A DNA stretch of 64,000 nucleotides from Halobacillus litoralis (GCF_009856355.1 NZ_WMEW01000001.1:434001-498000); one strand, 5' to 3'; counted from the stretch's first letter, positions 29,713 through 39,101 are shown. The notes: generated by a model from the letters alone, not told the origin. Numbers and translations: made by a program.

Positions 29713-29849
29713 GGTCACGTTCCGCTTATCGGTGGATGCTTGCCGCGGGCACGGCCTCAGCTAACTTGGGCAGGATAAACCACCTGCCCAAGTGGATCTT
29801 CGTCTCGCGCTGTTCCCGCAGGCGTCACCACCGAACACTCCTCGTAACC
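29713..29849 (+). repeat. Dispersed structured repeat, copy A
   Basis: 137-bp element from GGTCACGTTCCGC to CTCCTCGTAACC, noncoding. The central hairpin ACTTGGGCAGG / CCTGCCCAAGT (29764-29774, 29783-29793) has an 8-nt loop. Outer arms TCGGTGG (29729-29735) and CCACCGA (29828-29834) pair, and GCTTGC with GCAGGC inside them. The core differs from copy B at 3 positions outside the hairpin. It occupies the gap between convergent pbpG and the yolD-like gene. The rest of 29626-30163 holds only a terminator. Confidence 0.85.
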
Positions 29850-30005
29850 TCACCATAGGATGAGAGGAACAGAGGGGGCATCCTTTTTATACCATCAAGT
29901 TACGGGGGAAGGACAGCCCTCCTCCCCAAGGGACCTTGTTTCTCAAAATAACTTAAATTCTCCTTGGCAGAAAGGGAATAATCGGAGCTGTAATGACCAT
30001 AAAAA

Positions 30006-30052
30006 AGGACAGAGAAAACGACCGGCCTGTGACCGGTCGTTTTCTCTGTCCT
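30006..30052 (-). terminator. Long terminator after the yolD-like gene
   Basis: A perfect 20-bp inverted repeat (AGGACAGAGAAAACGACCGG and its complement) with a 7-nt loop. The T-run is on the minus strand side. It may also block pbpG read-through. Confidence 0.85.
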
Positions 30053-30163
30053 AGTCAAACATGTACTATCCATGTATTACTTAATATATTACCACGTCAA
30101 AGGTTCGTCAATACGCTCGGCGAAGATCTGTCTGTATTTCATGAACATTCCGCCAAATAACCT

Positions 30164-30508
30164 TCAGGCGATCGTTAAATCAATGATGTCCTCCAACGAA
30201 AAACGGACCCGTTCCTTTGTTTCCCAGTGAACGCCTTTGACCACCCGGTCCCACCGGCTCACTTCCTGGATTTTCATCAGACATTCCTCATAATCAAATC
30301 CGTTGTGGACCCTGAGGCAGACCGTTAAATCATCTTTCACAGCCCGCTGCAGCAGAAAATCGATTTCCACCGCCTTCTGCTCATCAATGATCCCCTTCTC
30401 TACCCGCTGATCCTCTTTCCAGAGCTTCTTCACCATCTCCACGTGTTCCGGCAGCATCAAAGACGTCCACTTAATGGTTCCCCGATCCCGATTTCGATTA
30501 TCCATCAT
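30164..30508 (-). CDS. YolD-like family protein
   Basis: A 114-residue YolD-domain protein with the hallmark RGTIKWTSLMLPEHVEMV near the start. Family members are often coded beside the Y-family DNA polymerase UvrX or YqjW and are suspected to act in the damage response. Here no polymerase is adjacent. GGAGGAGC precedes two ATGs in a row, so the start could be either. The C-terminal half resembles a small WYL-like or SH3-like beta domain but I would not name it. Confidence 0.85.
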   Translation of the reverse strand: MMDNRNRDRGTIKWTSLMLPEHVEMVKKLWKEDQRVEKGIIDEQKAVEIDFLLQRAVKDDLTVCLRVHNGFDYEECLMKIQEVSRWDRVVKGVHWETKERVRFSLEDIIDLTIA

Positions 30509-30631
30509 GCTCCTCCTCCATAACGAACATTTGTTCTTATTCTATCATAAAAAAGAACAGCGTAAACTGGAAGTTACAGGAGAAGTGGAAAAAAGCTCCG
30601 TTTCCCCACGATTCCTGAAAAAACGAGCCAT

Positions 30632-30662
30632 AAAAAAAGCCGCCGGTTTTCCCGGCAGGCTT
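30632..30662 (-). terminator. ywhD terminator
   Basis: AAGCC.CCGG pairs with CCGG..GGCTT. The minus strand ends in seven Ts, 8 nt beyond the ywhD stop. Confidence 0.75.
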
Positions 30663-30670
30663 CCTTCCCC

Positions 30671-31213
30671 TTACGAAACGCCTAAAGCGTCCTTTAATTC
30701 CTGTGCGGTATTCTCCCACAGTTCCGGCTTAAATTCACGAAGATATTCACCGAGGATTTTTCTGCTTTTTTCGTCCACATGTTCGACGACGAAACGTCCT
30801 TTTAACGATTTGTCCATATGATTCACGTGCTGCGGCATCAGCTTATACCCACGCTTAATCGAACGGTCGACAACGATTTCACTGGCGGCCACTCCGTAGT
30901 AGCATGGATTTCCTCCACGGTAATCCACGGTCACCCAGGCGATCCAGTATTGAAGACCATTAGCGACCATGTCCCGATCTGTAATGAATTTGATCCGCTT
31001 CTCCACTTTACTGCGGGCATGAAGGGCACCCATATCCACATAGGCTTCTTCTTCATTCGGATCGACGATAACGGGGGTCATATTTTCAAGACTGATGGAA
31101 CCAACCCCATAGCCGCCGTGGCCGTCTGTGGCATCGTCTTTAATGATTGTAAATTGGTTTTTCTTCTTATCACTGCTGTCACTATCTTTCTTAAACTGGT
31201 CAAATTCTTTCAT
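30671..31213 (-). CDS. ywhD: YwhD family protein
   Basis: A 180-residue protein of the YwhD family, known only from bacilli and of unknown function. It is soluble and lysine/aspartate rich at the N-terminus (DSDSSDKKKNQF), then a compact mixed domain. The ATG at 31211-31213 follows AAAGGAGGT at 10 nt; a longer frame adds nine residues upstream across that site. It is in the same neighbourhood as in B. subtilis (pbpG/ywhE-ywhD). Confidence 0.88.
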   Translation of the reverse strand: MKEFDQFKKDSDSSDKKKNQFTIIKDDATDGHGGYGVGSISLENMTPVIVDPNEEEAYVDMGALHARSKVEKRIKFITDRDMVANGLQYWIAWVTVDYRGGNPCYYGVAASEIVVDRSIKRGYKLMPQHVNHMDKSLKGRFVVEHVDEKSRKILGEYLREFKPELWENTAQELKDALGVS

Positions 31214-31375
31214 GATCCAGTGAACCTCCTTTACAAGCACGCACGTTTTGATTTTATTTTAACATAGAACCACCGGGTGGGTGGAAGGAAAGGGCAGCGG
31301 CCCCTCTTCCTTGTTGGTCAAACGTTTGTTCAATGTCCCTTATCCCTCTTACCTTCAAAATCCGTGCCTCTATAG

Positions 31376-31401
31376 AAAAAAGGTGTACCAGCGTACACCT
31401 T
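31376..31401 (-). terminator. Terminator of the ywfO-ywgA unit
   Basis: AAGGTGTAC and GTACACCTT form a perfect 9-bp stem with a 4-nt loop. The minus strand continues TTTTTT. Confidence 0.85.
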
Positions 31402-31410
31402 CCGTTCCTC

Positions 31411-31911
31411 TTAATGAATCCCGCGGATCGTTTCAATGAAGGTCCAGCCCTCTTCTATGTCTTCATCGGAATAATTCTGGGCACTTTTGACTGTAAACAC
31501 TTTCTCAGCCACCTCTTCTTTGGGCAGATCCTCAAAGAAAAGCATGGTTGAAACAAGTTCTAAAAACCTGGAGCTCCGTTCATTCATCATATCGATATGC
31601 TCATTCAGAGGCGGCAGATCCATTTCATAGTGTTTAAGGAAATCACGGCCGCTGTCTGTCAGCTGATAGCGGTATTGGTAATAATTCTTCTTTTCTTCTT
31701 TCGTTTCCGTAACGAAACCGAGGTTGCACATTTCCTCCACCCTGAGCGTCAGTTCCTCTGAATAGGGGCCGTAAAAGTGGAATTGGTACCGCTCCTCAAA
31801 TGGGATTTCACACTTTTTCAAGATATAGATCATCTTCTGCAGTTTCTTCCTTCCGACGATCTCTTCCGTGCTTGAAAAAAACTGCATCAACTTCGCATGA
31901 TTCTCCAACAT
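31411..31911 (-). CDS. ywgA: YwgA family protein
   Basis: A 166-residue protein with a winged-helix look at the N-terminus (IVGRKKLQKMIYILKK, then HFYGPYSEEL). This resembles the DUF4065/SocA-type fold seen in antitoxin-like proteins. Function unknown; conserved beside ywfO in bacilli. AAGGAG lies 9 nt before the ATG and 13 bp separate it from ywfO, so the two are co-transcribed. Confidence 0.85.
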   Translation of the reverse strand: MLENHAKLMQFFSSTEEIVGRKKLQKMIYILKKCEIPFEERYQFHFYGPYSEELTLRVEEMCNLGFVTETKEEKKNYYQYRYQLTDSGRDFLKHYEMDLPPLNEHIDMMNERSSRFLELVSTMLFFEDLPKEEVAEKVFTVKSAQNYSDEDIEEGWTFIETIRGIH

Positions 31912-31924
31912 GGAGGTTCACTCC

Positions 31925-33220
31925 TTATCCAAACAATATTTCCATAATCCGTTTCTTCGTTTTACTTCGATTGGACATTTCCTCCAGACGGTCAAGAGGA
32001 ATATACAGCTTATGATCGGTCCGCTTCTTCCCGGAAATCGATTCAACGATATCTGAAAGCCTGGACAGCTCCTTCAGTTCACCGCTCGGCTGGAGCAGGT
32101 GAATCGGAAGACGCTCTCCTTCTTCACCGGGACGGTAGAAATCATAAGGCAGGTCGGAACTGGAATCCACGACAAGATAATAATCCGGGTTCAATCCCGC
32201 TTTGGTGAACAGCTTATACAGCTCCATCCATTCATTCATCTGAGCATTCGGGTTGAATTCGATGTATTTGAACAGCCGGCGGTTGACGAACCGCTGGCAG
32301 AGATCACTCAATACATCATCCTCTTCTTCCATCCACATCTGGAAATAATAAAGCACAACAGCTTCATCTAATGCTAAATACTCTTTCAAGCTCGGTTTTC
32401 CTTCAAAAAAGGAAAGAAAATGGACCGGTTCCAGCTTGAATGTATAGCCATCTTCATACAGCTCTTTCGCCCGGTGCAGGATCTTCGTCAAAATCACTTC
32501 AGCACTCCGGGTAACCGGGTGGAAATAAACCTGCCAGTACATCTGGTACCGGCTCATAATGTAGTCTTCCACCGCATGCATGCCGCTTTCCTTTACAACG
32601 ACCTGATCTTCCATTGGACGCATGACCCGTAGAATCCGCTCCATATCGAAATGACCATAGCTGACCCCCGTGAAATAAGCGTCACGCTGCAGATAGTCCA
32701 TCCGGTCGGCGTCAATCTGACTGGAGATCAAGCTGACCACCAGTTTATTTTCGTACGTTTTGTTGATCACATCGGCGACCTTTTTCGGGAATCCTTTTTC
32801 CACACGGCTGAGGACTTGATTGACCTCCGTATCCCCAAGCAGAATCGCCTGGGTGAATTCCTCATGATCCAGTTTGTACACCTTCTCAAAGGAATGGGAA
32901 AACGGACCGTGACCGAGGTCGTGCAGAAGAGCCGCACAAAGACAGAGCAGCCTCTCCTCCTGGTTCCAATGCGGCCGGTCCTTGAAATTTTCAATGATCC
33001 TCCGCACAATTTCATAAACACCGAGCGAATGATTGAAGCGGCTGTGTTCCGCTCCGTGGAACGTCAAATAGGAAGTTCCGAGCTGCTTCACACGACGCAG
33101 ACGCTGAAACTCCGACGTTCCGACCAAATCCCATATCACCCGTTCCCGCACATGGACATAACGGTGAACCGGGTCTTTAAAAACCTTTTCTTCACTTAGT
33201 TTCTCATCACGATAAGCCAT
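31925..33220 (-). CDS. ywfO: HD-domain phosphohydrolase (YwfO, dGTPase-like)
   Basis: A 431-residue metal-dependent phosphohydrolase. The HD motif is intact: HSRFNHSLGVYEIV, then CAALLHDLGHGPFSHSFE, and a downstream Asp in SSQIDADRMDYLQRDA. These are the marks of the SAMHD1/dGTPase group, and B. subtilis YwfO is described as a dNTP/NTP phosphohydrolase of this type. The ATG at 33218-33220 follows AGGAAAGGA at 7 nt. The upstream ATG at 33244 has no ribosome binding site. TATAAT-like sequence lies just before it. Confidence 0.88.
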   Translation of the reverse strand: MAYRDEKLSEEKVFKDPVHRYVHVRERVIWDLVGTSEFQRLRRVKQLGTSYLTFHGAEHSRFNHSLGVYEIVRRIIENFKDRPHWNQEERLLCLCAALLHDLGHGPFSHSFEKVYKLDHEEFTQAILLGDTEVNQVLSRVEKGFPKKVADVINKTYENKLVVSLISSQIDADRMDYLQRDAYFTGVSYGHFDMERILRVMRPMEDQVVVKESGMHAVEDYIMSRYQMYWQVYFHPVTRSAEVILTKILHRAKELYEDGYTFKLEPVHFLSFFEGKPSLKEYLALDEAVVLYYFQMWMEEEDDVLSDLCQRFVNRRLFKYIEFNPNAQMNEWMELYKLFTKAGLNPDYYLVVDSSSDLPYDFYRPGEEGERLPIHLLQPSGELKELSRLSDIVESISGKKRTDHKLYIPLDRLEEMSNRSKTKKRIMEILFG

Positions 33221-33447
33221 CCGCTTGTCCTTTCCTGACGACATTTTTAACTATTATATACCTTTATAACCGACAAAAAAACGTCTTGACAGACAAAAAA
33301 TGACAGGGGCGCGTCCCCTTCCCTGTCCTCATCCTCTTTTTTGACTGGCGACTTTTTTAACCCATCGGAGATTTTACATTGGTTCACTTATTCATGCAAC
33401 AACCGATATTTGCTATAATAGATGGTGCTGTATGTAAAGGAGTTCGA

Positions 33448-34296
33448 ATGTGCATGAGTACAATCCATACGTTATTAAAAACCAATACCTACCGCTTCAT
33501 CGACCAAAGCAGCCTGGGGCCTTCATTCTCAGCGCTTCAGTCGTTCGCCATGGACGACACCCTGTCCATTTCGGTCGGAGAGGGAATCAGTCCGACGACG
33601 GCCCGCTTATGGGTCCATCATAATACCGTCGTCCTCGGTATTCCTGATGCCCGGCTGCCTTACATTGATGAAGCCATCGAATATTTAAAAACCAACGGCT
33701 ATCAGGTCGTTGTCCGGAATTCCGGCGGCCTTGCCGTCGTGTTGGATGAAGGTGTCATGAACCTCTCCTTCATTTTCCCAGACTCAAAGGAAGTAAACAT
33801 CCATGAAGGCTACGATGCGATGGTTTCATTCATCCACTACCTGTTCCAGGACGTGACCGGCGACATTGAAGCTTATGAGATTACCCGGTCCTATTGTCCG
33901 GGCACCTATGATCTCAGCATCGACGGGAAGAAGTTTGCCGGCATTTCCCAGCGGCGTGTGAAAAACGGATCAGCTGTCCAGATCTACCTGGACGTCACCG
34001 GGAGTGGAGCGGAACGAGCGGCTCTGCTGAAACACTTTTATGAAATCGGGAAAAAGAATGAAGAGACCCGGTTCACGTATCCGGATATTGAACCGTCCGT
34101 CATGGCTTCCCTCAATGAGCTGCTGGACACCCCTCTTACCGTAGCGGATGTCCGGGACCGAATCCTGACCAAGCTGTATGAGCTTTCCGGACATATCGTA
34201 ACCGACCCGTTGAACGACACGGAAATCGAATGGTTCCAGAAACGGTTTGACCAGATCGTCAAACGCAATGAAAAAGCGCTCGACCACCTCCGTTGA
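33448..34296 (+). CDS. lipL: Octanoyl-GcvH:protein N-octanoyltransferase
   Basis: Moves octanoyl (or lipoyl) from GcvH to the E2 subunits of lipoate-dependent dehydrogenases. It has 282 residues of the biotin/lipoate ligase fold. The catalytic Cys falls at residue 150 in SYCPGTYDLS, and KKFAGISQRR follows with the conserved Lys near 162, the numbering of B. subtilis LipL (YwfL). AAAGGAG stands 5 nt before ATGTGC and 11 nt before the next ATG (33454), so either start is possible. Confidence 0.92.
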   Translation: MCMSTIHTLLKTNTYRFIDQSSLGPSFSALQSFAMDDTLSISVGEGISPTTARLWVHHNTVVLGIPDARLPYIDEAIEYLKTNGYQVVVRNSGGLAVVLDEGVMNLSFIFPDSKEVNIHEGYDAMVSFIHYLFQDVTGDIEAYEITRSYCPGTYDLSIDGKKFAGISQRRVKNGSAVQIYLDVTGSGAERAALLKHFYEIGKKNEETRFTYPDIEPSVMASLNELLDTPLTVADVRDRILTKLYELSGHIVTDPLNDTEIEWFQKRFDQIVKRNEKALDHLR

Positions 34297-34312
34297 GGTT
34301 GTCGGGCGCTTT
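34273..34312. terminator. Terminator shared by lipL and the iron ABC operon
   Basis: An 18-bp stem with one mismatch and a CGTT loop ends in GCGCTTTT. It overlaps the last codons of lipL and lies 6 nt from the end of the ABC ATPase gene, so it can serve both convergent units. Confidence 0.8.
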
Positions 34313-34317
34313 TATCA

Positions 34318-35034
34318 TTATTTCAGGCGGACCAGTTCAGGCTTTTGACTTTCTTCTTCCCGTGTCGTACATAAGGAATCCCAGTCATAGGAAGCGCCGT
34401 CCCTCATCGTAACCATACGATCAGCAAGGGCCCGGGAATCCTCCCTGTCATGCGTCACAAAGATGCAGGTGGTACCCGTTTTTTTAAGAATGGCTTTCAG
34501 CTCATTTCTGATTTTCACCTGAAGGTCTGCATCAAGATTACTGAATGGTTCATCTAACAACAACAGCTCCGGTGCCGGTGCCAGTGAGCGGGCCAGCGCA
34601 ATCCTCTGCTGCTGTCCCCCGCTCAGTTCATGTGGGTACCTTTTGGAAAAGTCCCCCATGTTTACAAGTTCCAGCACTTCCTGCACTCTTCGGCTGCGAT
34701 CCTTCCGCTTCCACGCCTTCAACCCGAATTTCACATTTTCATACACCGTCATATGTGGAAAAAGCGCATAGTCCTGAAAGACAATCCCGATGCCTCTTTT
34801 TTCAGGAGCGACAAACGTCCGCTCATCTGTCATCGTGCGGCCTGCGATATGAATGGTCCCTTTCTCCGGGATTTCCAAACCGCACAGGAGGCGGAGCACG
34901 GTACTCTTTCCACTTCCGCTCTCTCCAAGGATCGAAATGATTTCCCCCTGTTCAATCTCCAGGTTAAAATCACGGACGGTTCGTTCTTTGGCGTTGGTAT
35001 ATCCAAAACAGAGATCTTTGATTTCAACATACAT
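34318..35034 (-). CDS. fbpC: ABC transporter ATPase, ferric iron type
   Basis: Cytoplasmic ATPase that powers iron import. The 238 residues carry Walker A GESGSGKSTV, Q-loop VFQDYALFPH, signature LSGGQQQRIALARS, Walker B LLLLDEPFSNLD and the H-loop in FVTHDRED. It ends soon after, so it lacks the C-terminal regulatory domain of full-length FbpC/PotA. AAGGAG precedes the ATG one base after the permease stop. Confidence 0.88.
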   Translation of the reverse strand: MYVEIKDLCFGYTNAKERTVRDFNLEIEQGEIISILGESGSGKSTVLRLLCGLEIPEKGTIHIAGRTMTDERTFVAPEKRGIGIVFQDYALFPHMTVYENVKFGLKAWKRKDRSRRVQEVLELVNMGDFSKRYPHELSGGQQQRIALARSLAPAPELLLLDEPFSNLDADLQVKIRNELKAILKKTGTTCIFVTHDREDSRALADRMVTMRDGASYDWDSLCTTREEESQKPELVRLK

Positions 35035-35035
35035 A

Positions 35036-36742
35036 TCAATTCGACTCCTTTTCTAATACCTGATGAAAAATAAAGACAGCTGCTGCACTGATGACGACAA
35101 TGATAAGGGAGGAAAGCGCCGCTTCATGGATCTGCTCATCACCGGCATATTTGAATGCGTTGGTCGAAAGCGTTCCGAAATTAAACGGACGCAGAATCAA
35201 CGTCAGCGGGAGCTCTTTAATGATTTCAATAAAAGCAAGCAGAAACCCGCTGATCAGCGGTGCCCGCAGCATTCTTACGTCCACTTTGAAAAAGGTCTTC
35301 GTCATATTCATCCCCAGCATCCGTGAGGCTTCTGTATATTTGTTTCCGATTTTATCAAATCCCGATTCAACGGAATTGTAGCCAATAGCCAGAAAACGAA
35401 TGATATAGGAAGATATCAGGATTACTAAACTGGTGCTCAAAAACAGCCGGCTTTCCATCCCTGTGGATTCATAAAAACGGGAGAGGCCACTGTCCAGTTC
35501 AATAAAGACCGTGCTGATACCGACAGCAATGACGGCTCCAGGAATGGAATAGCCGAGAATCGTCACTTTGGCTGCAGACTTCGACAGCCGGCTCTGATGG
35601 GTCCGGGCAAAGTTACCGATAATCACGGCAAAGAGAACAATCAACAGCGCTCCAGCCAGGGATACGAACAGAGAATTCCAGATCAACGTCAAAAATTCAG
35701 GGGAGGCTACTTTTTCAAAGGTTAAAAACATCCAGTCCACAAGCTGAATCAACGGGATGAGAAACCCGAGCATAAAGATGATCAGACAATAACTGAAGAC
35801 CGCCCACCCACGCCCTCTGCTTAATTGAACAGCGCGCAGCGGCCGGGCTTTGGCCGTCGTAGACGCGTATTTCTTCCTGCCGCGCAGCAATTTCTCCAGT
35901 ATCAAAATAGAAAAGACGATAAACATCAGGGTCGCTGATAATTTAATGGCTGAATTCAAGTCATTCATGCCGAACCATGTTTGGAATATGGCGGTACTGA
36001 ACGTGGGAACACCAAAGTACTGCACCACCCCGTAATCATTCAAAACCTCGAGGAGAACAAGGCTGACACCCCCGACGACAGCTCCGCGGGAAATCGGCAG
36101 AACCACCCGGAAAAACACTTCCAGCGGTGACCCGCCAAGCAGCCGGGCATTTTCAATTAAAGATGCAGATTGATTAGCGAGAAAAGCTCTTGTAATCGTA
36201 TACACGTATGGATATAGAAAAAGAGTGAAAATAAAAACAGCACCCGGAAGATTCAGAATATCGAAGTATTTCTGGTCCACTTCGATCCCCCACGTATTCC
36301 GCAATGTCGTCTGGATCACTCCTGTGTAATTCAAAATCCCATTGTACGTGTATCCAGCAATGTAGGGCGGGATCGCGAGCGGTAAGATAAGCGCCCACTT
36401 AAAAAACCTCTTCATGGGAAAATCATAAGCAGAGATCAACCATGCCAGGCTGGTGCCTATGATAATGGTTAAAAGGCCTGTGAAAACGATAAGCAGGGAT
36501 GTGTTTTTCAATAGATCCGGAAGTATATACTCGGTGATATGATCCCAGTTTTCTGCTTTATTTGTAAAGAAGTTAAATAGAATCGTCACGTTGGGAACGA
36601 GAATTAAGATGACAATGATTAAACTGAGTATTGACCAGCTATTTCTGTAAGCAGGCAGTCTGCGAAGTACATTCAAAGAGGACACGTCCTTTTCCACCAG
36701 TCCCTCAGCCTTGAATGAAAAAAGCCTGAAGACTTGCTTCAT
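35036..36742 (-). CDS. fbpB: ABC transporter permease, ferric iron type (duplicated)
   Basis: A 568-residue membrane protein with two tandem BPD-type permease halves of about six helices each. A coupling-loop motif of the EAA type appears in each half (ENARLLGGSPLEVFFRV, TEASRMLGMNMTKTFFKV). Inner-membrane channel for ferric ion. The ATG at 36742 has no clear ribosome binding site. GTG at 36695-36697 behind TGAGGG would give 553 residues and may be the real start. An internal terminator separates it from fbpA. Confidence 0.88.
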   Translation of the reverse strand: MKQVFRLFSFKAEGLVEKDVSSLNVLRRLPAYRNSWSILSLIIVILILVPNVTILFNFFTNKAENWDHITEYILPDLLKNTSLLIVFTGLLTIIIGTSLAWLISAYDFPMKRFFKWALILPLAIPPYIAGYTYNGILNYTGVIQTTLRNTWGIEVDQKYFDILNLPGAVFIFTLFLYPYVYTITRAFLANQSASLIENARLLGGSPLEVFFRVVLPISRGAVVGGVSLVLLEVLNDYGVVQYFGVPTFSTAIFQTWFGMNDLNSAIKLSATLMFIVFSILILEKLLRGRKKYASTTAKARPLRAVQLSRGRGWAVFSYCLIIFMLGFLIPLIQLVDWMFLTFEKVASPEFLTLIWNSLFVSLAGALLIVLFAVIIGNFARTHQSRLSKSAAKVTILGYSIPGAVIAVGISTVFIELDSGLSRFYESTGMESRLFLSTSLVILISSYIIRFLAIGYNSVESGFDKIGNKYTEASRMLGMNMTKTFFKVDVRMLRAPLISGFLLAFIEIIKELPLTLILRPFNFGTLSTNAFKYAGDEQIHEAALSSLIIVVISAAAVFIFHQVLEKESN

Positions 36743-36790
36743 TCAAGGTTGAGTCCATAATAATGATAACAGTTCTCAACTATATTGTAT

Positions 36791-36825
36791 AGAAAAAACC
36801 GCATCATGACGGGCATGATGCGGTT
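36791..36825 (-). terminator. Terminator between fbpA and fbpB
   Basis: AACCGCATCATG and CATGATGCGGTT form a perfect 12-bp stem around 5 nt, then TTTTTTC on the minus strand. It lies inside the operon, between binding protein and permease. Partial termination would give the excess of binding protein that such systems need. Confidence 0.88.
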
Positions 36826-36830
36826 CGAAC

Positions 36831-37940
36831 TTATTTCCAGCCCACTTCATTCATAATCTGAATGGCACGGTCGTTGTTTTCTCCAAGTTCATTAAGGGAG
36901 ATGTCCTGCTCTTTGAACTCGCCCCAGCTTTGAAGCAGTTCAGAAGCTTCGACATCCGGGTTTACCGGATACTCGTAATTGGCTTCAGCAAATTGCTTCT
37001 GAGCTTCCTCACCAGAAAGGAATTCAATGAATTTCTGAGCGTTCTCAGTATTCTGGCTGCTCGCTGTCACACCAATACCGCTGATATTCACGTGAGTTCC
37101 TGTGGAATCCTGGTTCGGGAAGATAATGCCCAGCTGTTCCGCCACTTTCACTTCTTCCTCATCTTCAGAGTTCAGCATTTTTCCGAGGTAGTACGTGTTC
37201 ATCACTGCCACATCCCCTTCACCGGCAGCGACAGCTTTCGCCTGGTCACGATCTCCTCCCTGAGGATCACGAGCCATGTTATCCACGATTCCCTGTGCCC
37301 ATTCCTTGGCAGCATCTTCACCATCTGTGGCAATCATAGAAGCAACAAGAGACTGGTTATAAATGTTGGAGGACGAACGAATCAAGACTTTGTCCTGGAA
37401 CTCCTCGTTTGTTAAATCCATATACGTTTGAAGGTTTTCTTCATCCACACGCTCTTTGTGATACGCAATAACACGTGCACGTTTTGTCAGACCAAACCAG
37501 TTGTTATCCGGATCACGGAATTTCTCCGGGATGTTTTCATTCAACGTGTCACTTTCCAAAGACTGCAGCAGATCCTGAGACTTTGCACGGTGCAGACGAC
37601 CAGCATCAGCTGTGATTAGAAGATCGGCTTCAGAAGCCTCTCCTTCACGGTCAAGGCGGGCTATCAATTCGTCATCATCGCCTTCAATGACATTGACCTC
37701 GATCCCAGTTTCTTCTGTAAACGTATCATAGAGCTCCTGATCTGTATCATAATGACGGCCGGTATACAGATTGACTTCGCCACCTGTTTCTTCAGAAGCG
37801 TTTTCTTCATTCGTTTCTTCTGTGTCTGCTGCTTCCTGATCAGAAGAAGTGTCTTCCTCCTGTCCGTCCCCTCCGCATGCAGCCAGTACGAATACGGATA
37901 GTAGAAGTGTTAAACCTAAGATCAACCATTTGTTCCTCAT
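36831..37940 (-). CDS. fbpA: Ferric iron-binding lipoprotein (FutA/FbpA family)
   Basis: Extracellular substrate-binding protein. The 369 residues open with a signal peptide and lipobox LAACGG (Cys near 22), then an acidic linker rich in Glu and Thr. The mature part begins VNLYTGRHYDTDQELY, the hallmark of the ferric-binding group. A tyrosine pair for the metal is in MNTYYLGKM. ATG at 37938-37940 fits AGGGG at 8 nt better than the GTG three codons upstream. A Fur box 30 bp upstream supports the iron assignment. Confidence 0.92.
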   Translation of the reverse strand: MRNKWLILGLTLLLSVFVLAACGGDGQEEDTSSDQEAADTEETNEENASEETGGEVNLYTGRHYDTDQELYDTFTEETGIEVNVIEGDDDELIARLDREGEASEADLLITADAGRLHRAKSQDLLQSLESDTLNENIPEKFRDPDNNWFGLTKRARVIAYHKERVDEENLQTYMDLTNEEFQDKVLIRSSSNIYNQSLVASMIATDGEDAAKEWAQGIVDNMARDPQGGDRDQAKAVAAGEGDVAVMNTYYLGKMLNSEDEEEVKVAEQLGIIFPNQDSTGTHVNISGIGVTASSQNTENAQKFIEFLSGEEAQKQFAEANYEYPVNPDVEASELLQSWGEFKEQDISLNELGENNDRAIQIMNEVGWK

Positions 37941-37969
37941 CATTTCCACCCCTGTATGTAAATTTTAAA

Positions 37970-37984
37970 TGATAATGATTTTCA
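37970..37984. promoter_or_regulatory. Fur box upstream of fbpA
   Basis: TGATAATGATTTTCA matches the 7-1-7 Fur box TGATAATNATTATCA at 14 of 15 positions. It lies about 30 bp before the fbpA start. Iron-loaded Fur is expected to shut the operon off. Confidence 0.85.
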
Positions 37985-38087
37985 TTCCTGCTATTATTTT
38001 AATGCAATCCAGGATAAAGTCAAGCGTTTTCACAAGATACTTCCCACCTATTAGAAATCGTTCCCAAACTCCCTCACGACAAGAGAT

Positions 38088-38123
38088 AAAAAAAAGCCGA
38101 CGAGAAGGTTCTCGTCAGCTTTT
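38088..38123 (-). terminator. pta terminator
   Basis: AAGC.GACGAG pairs with CTCGTC.GCTT around 6 nt, with eight As on the left giving a T-run on the minus strand just after the pta stop. Confidence 0.8.
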
Positions 38124-38129
38124 CTTGAA

Positions 38130-39101
38130 TTATAGAGATTGAGCTGCTGTAATGATGGCCAGCTTGTACACATCATCTGCACTGCAGCCGCGGGAAAGAT
38201 CGTTGACCGGCTGGTTCAGACCTTGAAGAACCGGACCTACCGCATCAAAACCGCCAAGACGCTGGGCAATTTTGTACCCGATGTTACCTGCTTCGAGACT
38301 AGGGAATACGAATGTATTCGCTTCGCCTTTCAGCGGGGAATCCGGCGCTTTTTTCTCAGCTACAGATGGAACGAAAGCAGCGTCGAACTGGAATTCACCG
38401 TCGATGACAAGATCAGGGTTCTGTTCTTTGGCAATTGTCAGTGCTTCAGCTACTTTTTCCGTTTCCGGAGATTTCGCAGAACCTTTCGTGGAGAAGCTGA
38501 GCATCGCTACTTTTGGATCCACATCGAACAAGGCAGCCGTTTCCGCACTCGCCAGTGCGATTTCTGCAAGGTCCTGGCTGTCCGGGCTGATATTGATGGC
38601 ACAGTCAGCAAACACATATTTCTCGTCTTCACGGACCATGACGAAGACACCGGAGGTTTTCTTAATACCCGGCTTCGTTTTGATGATTTGAAGAGCTGGG
38701 CGTACCGTATCCGCTGTTGAATGAGCCGCGCCGCTCACAAGACCATCCGCTTTGCCCATATAAACAAGCATTGTACCAAAGTAGTTTTCGTCCTGAAGGA
38801 TTTCACGGGCTTTATCTTCTGTCGCCTTGCCTTTACGGCGTTCGACAAAGCTTGCTACCATGTCATCATATTCAGGATAGTCCGCCGGATTCAACACTTC
38901 AGCGCCGGAAATGTCCACACCCAGATCTTTTGCTTTCTGTTCTACTTTTTCTTTATCTCCGACTAGTACAGGTGTCACCATACCATCCGCAGTTAATTGG
39001 CCGGCAGCTGTCAGAATACGCTCGTCCATCGCTTCCGGAAGTACGATTTTCGTACCTTTTCCATCAATTTTTGCTTTCATAGTATCAAATAGGTTACTCA
39101 T
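38130..39101 (-). CDS. pta: Phosphate acetyltransferase
   Basis: Interconverts acetyl-CoA and acetyl phosphate for overflow metabolism. It has 323 residues. The C-terminal part has SGAAHSTADTVRPALQII, the phosphotransacetylase signature, and VFPSLEAGNIGYKIAQRL near the end. The start MSNLFDTMK is set by GGAGGGTTAAGC; the frame is open 30 codons further upstream without support. No clear cre was found upstream, unlike B. subtilis pta. Confidence 0.95.
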   Translation of the reverse strand: MSNLFDTMKAKIDGKGTKIVLPEAMDERILTAAGQLTADGMVTPVLVGDKEKVEQKAKDLGVDISGAEVLNPADYPEYDDMVASFVERRKGKATEDKAREILQDENYFGTMLVYMGKADGLVSGAAHSTADTVRPALQIIKTKPGIKKTSGVFVMVREDEKYVFADCAINISPDSQDLAEIALASAETAALFDVDPKVAMLSFSTKGSAKSPETEKVAEALTIAKEQNPDLVIDGEFQFDAAFVPSVAEKKAPDSPLKGEANTFVFPSLEAGNIGYKIAQRLGGFDAVGPVLQGLNQPVNDLSRGCSADDVYKLAIITAAQSL

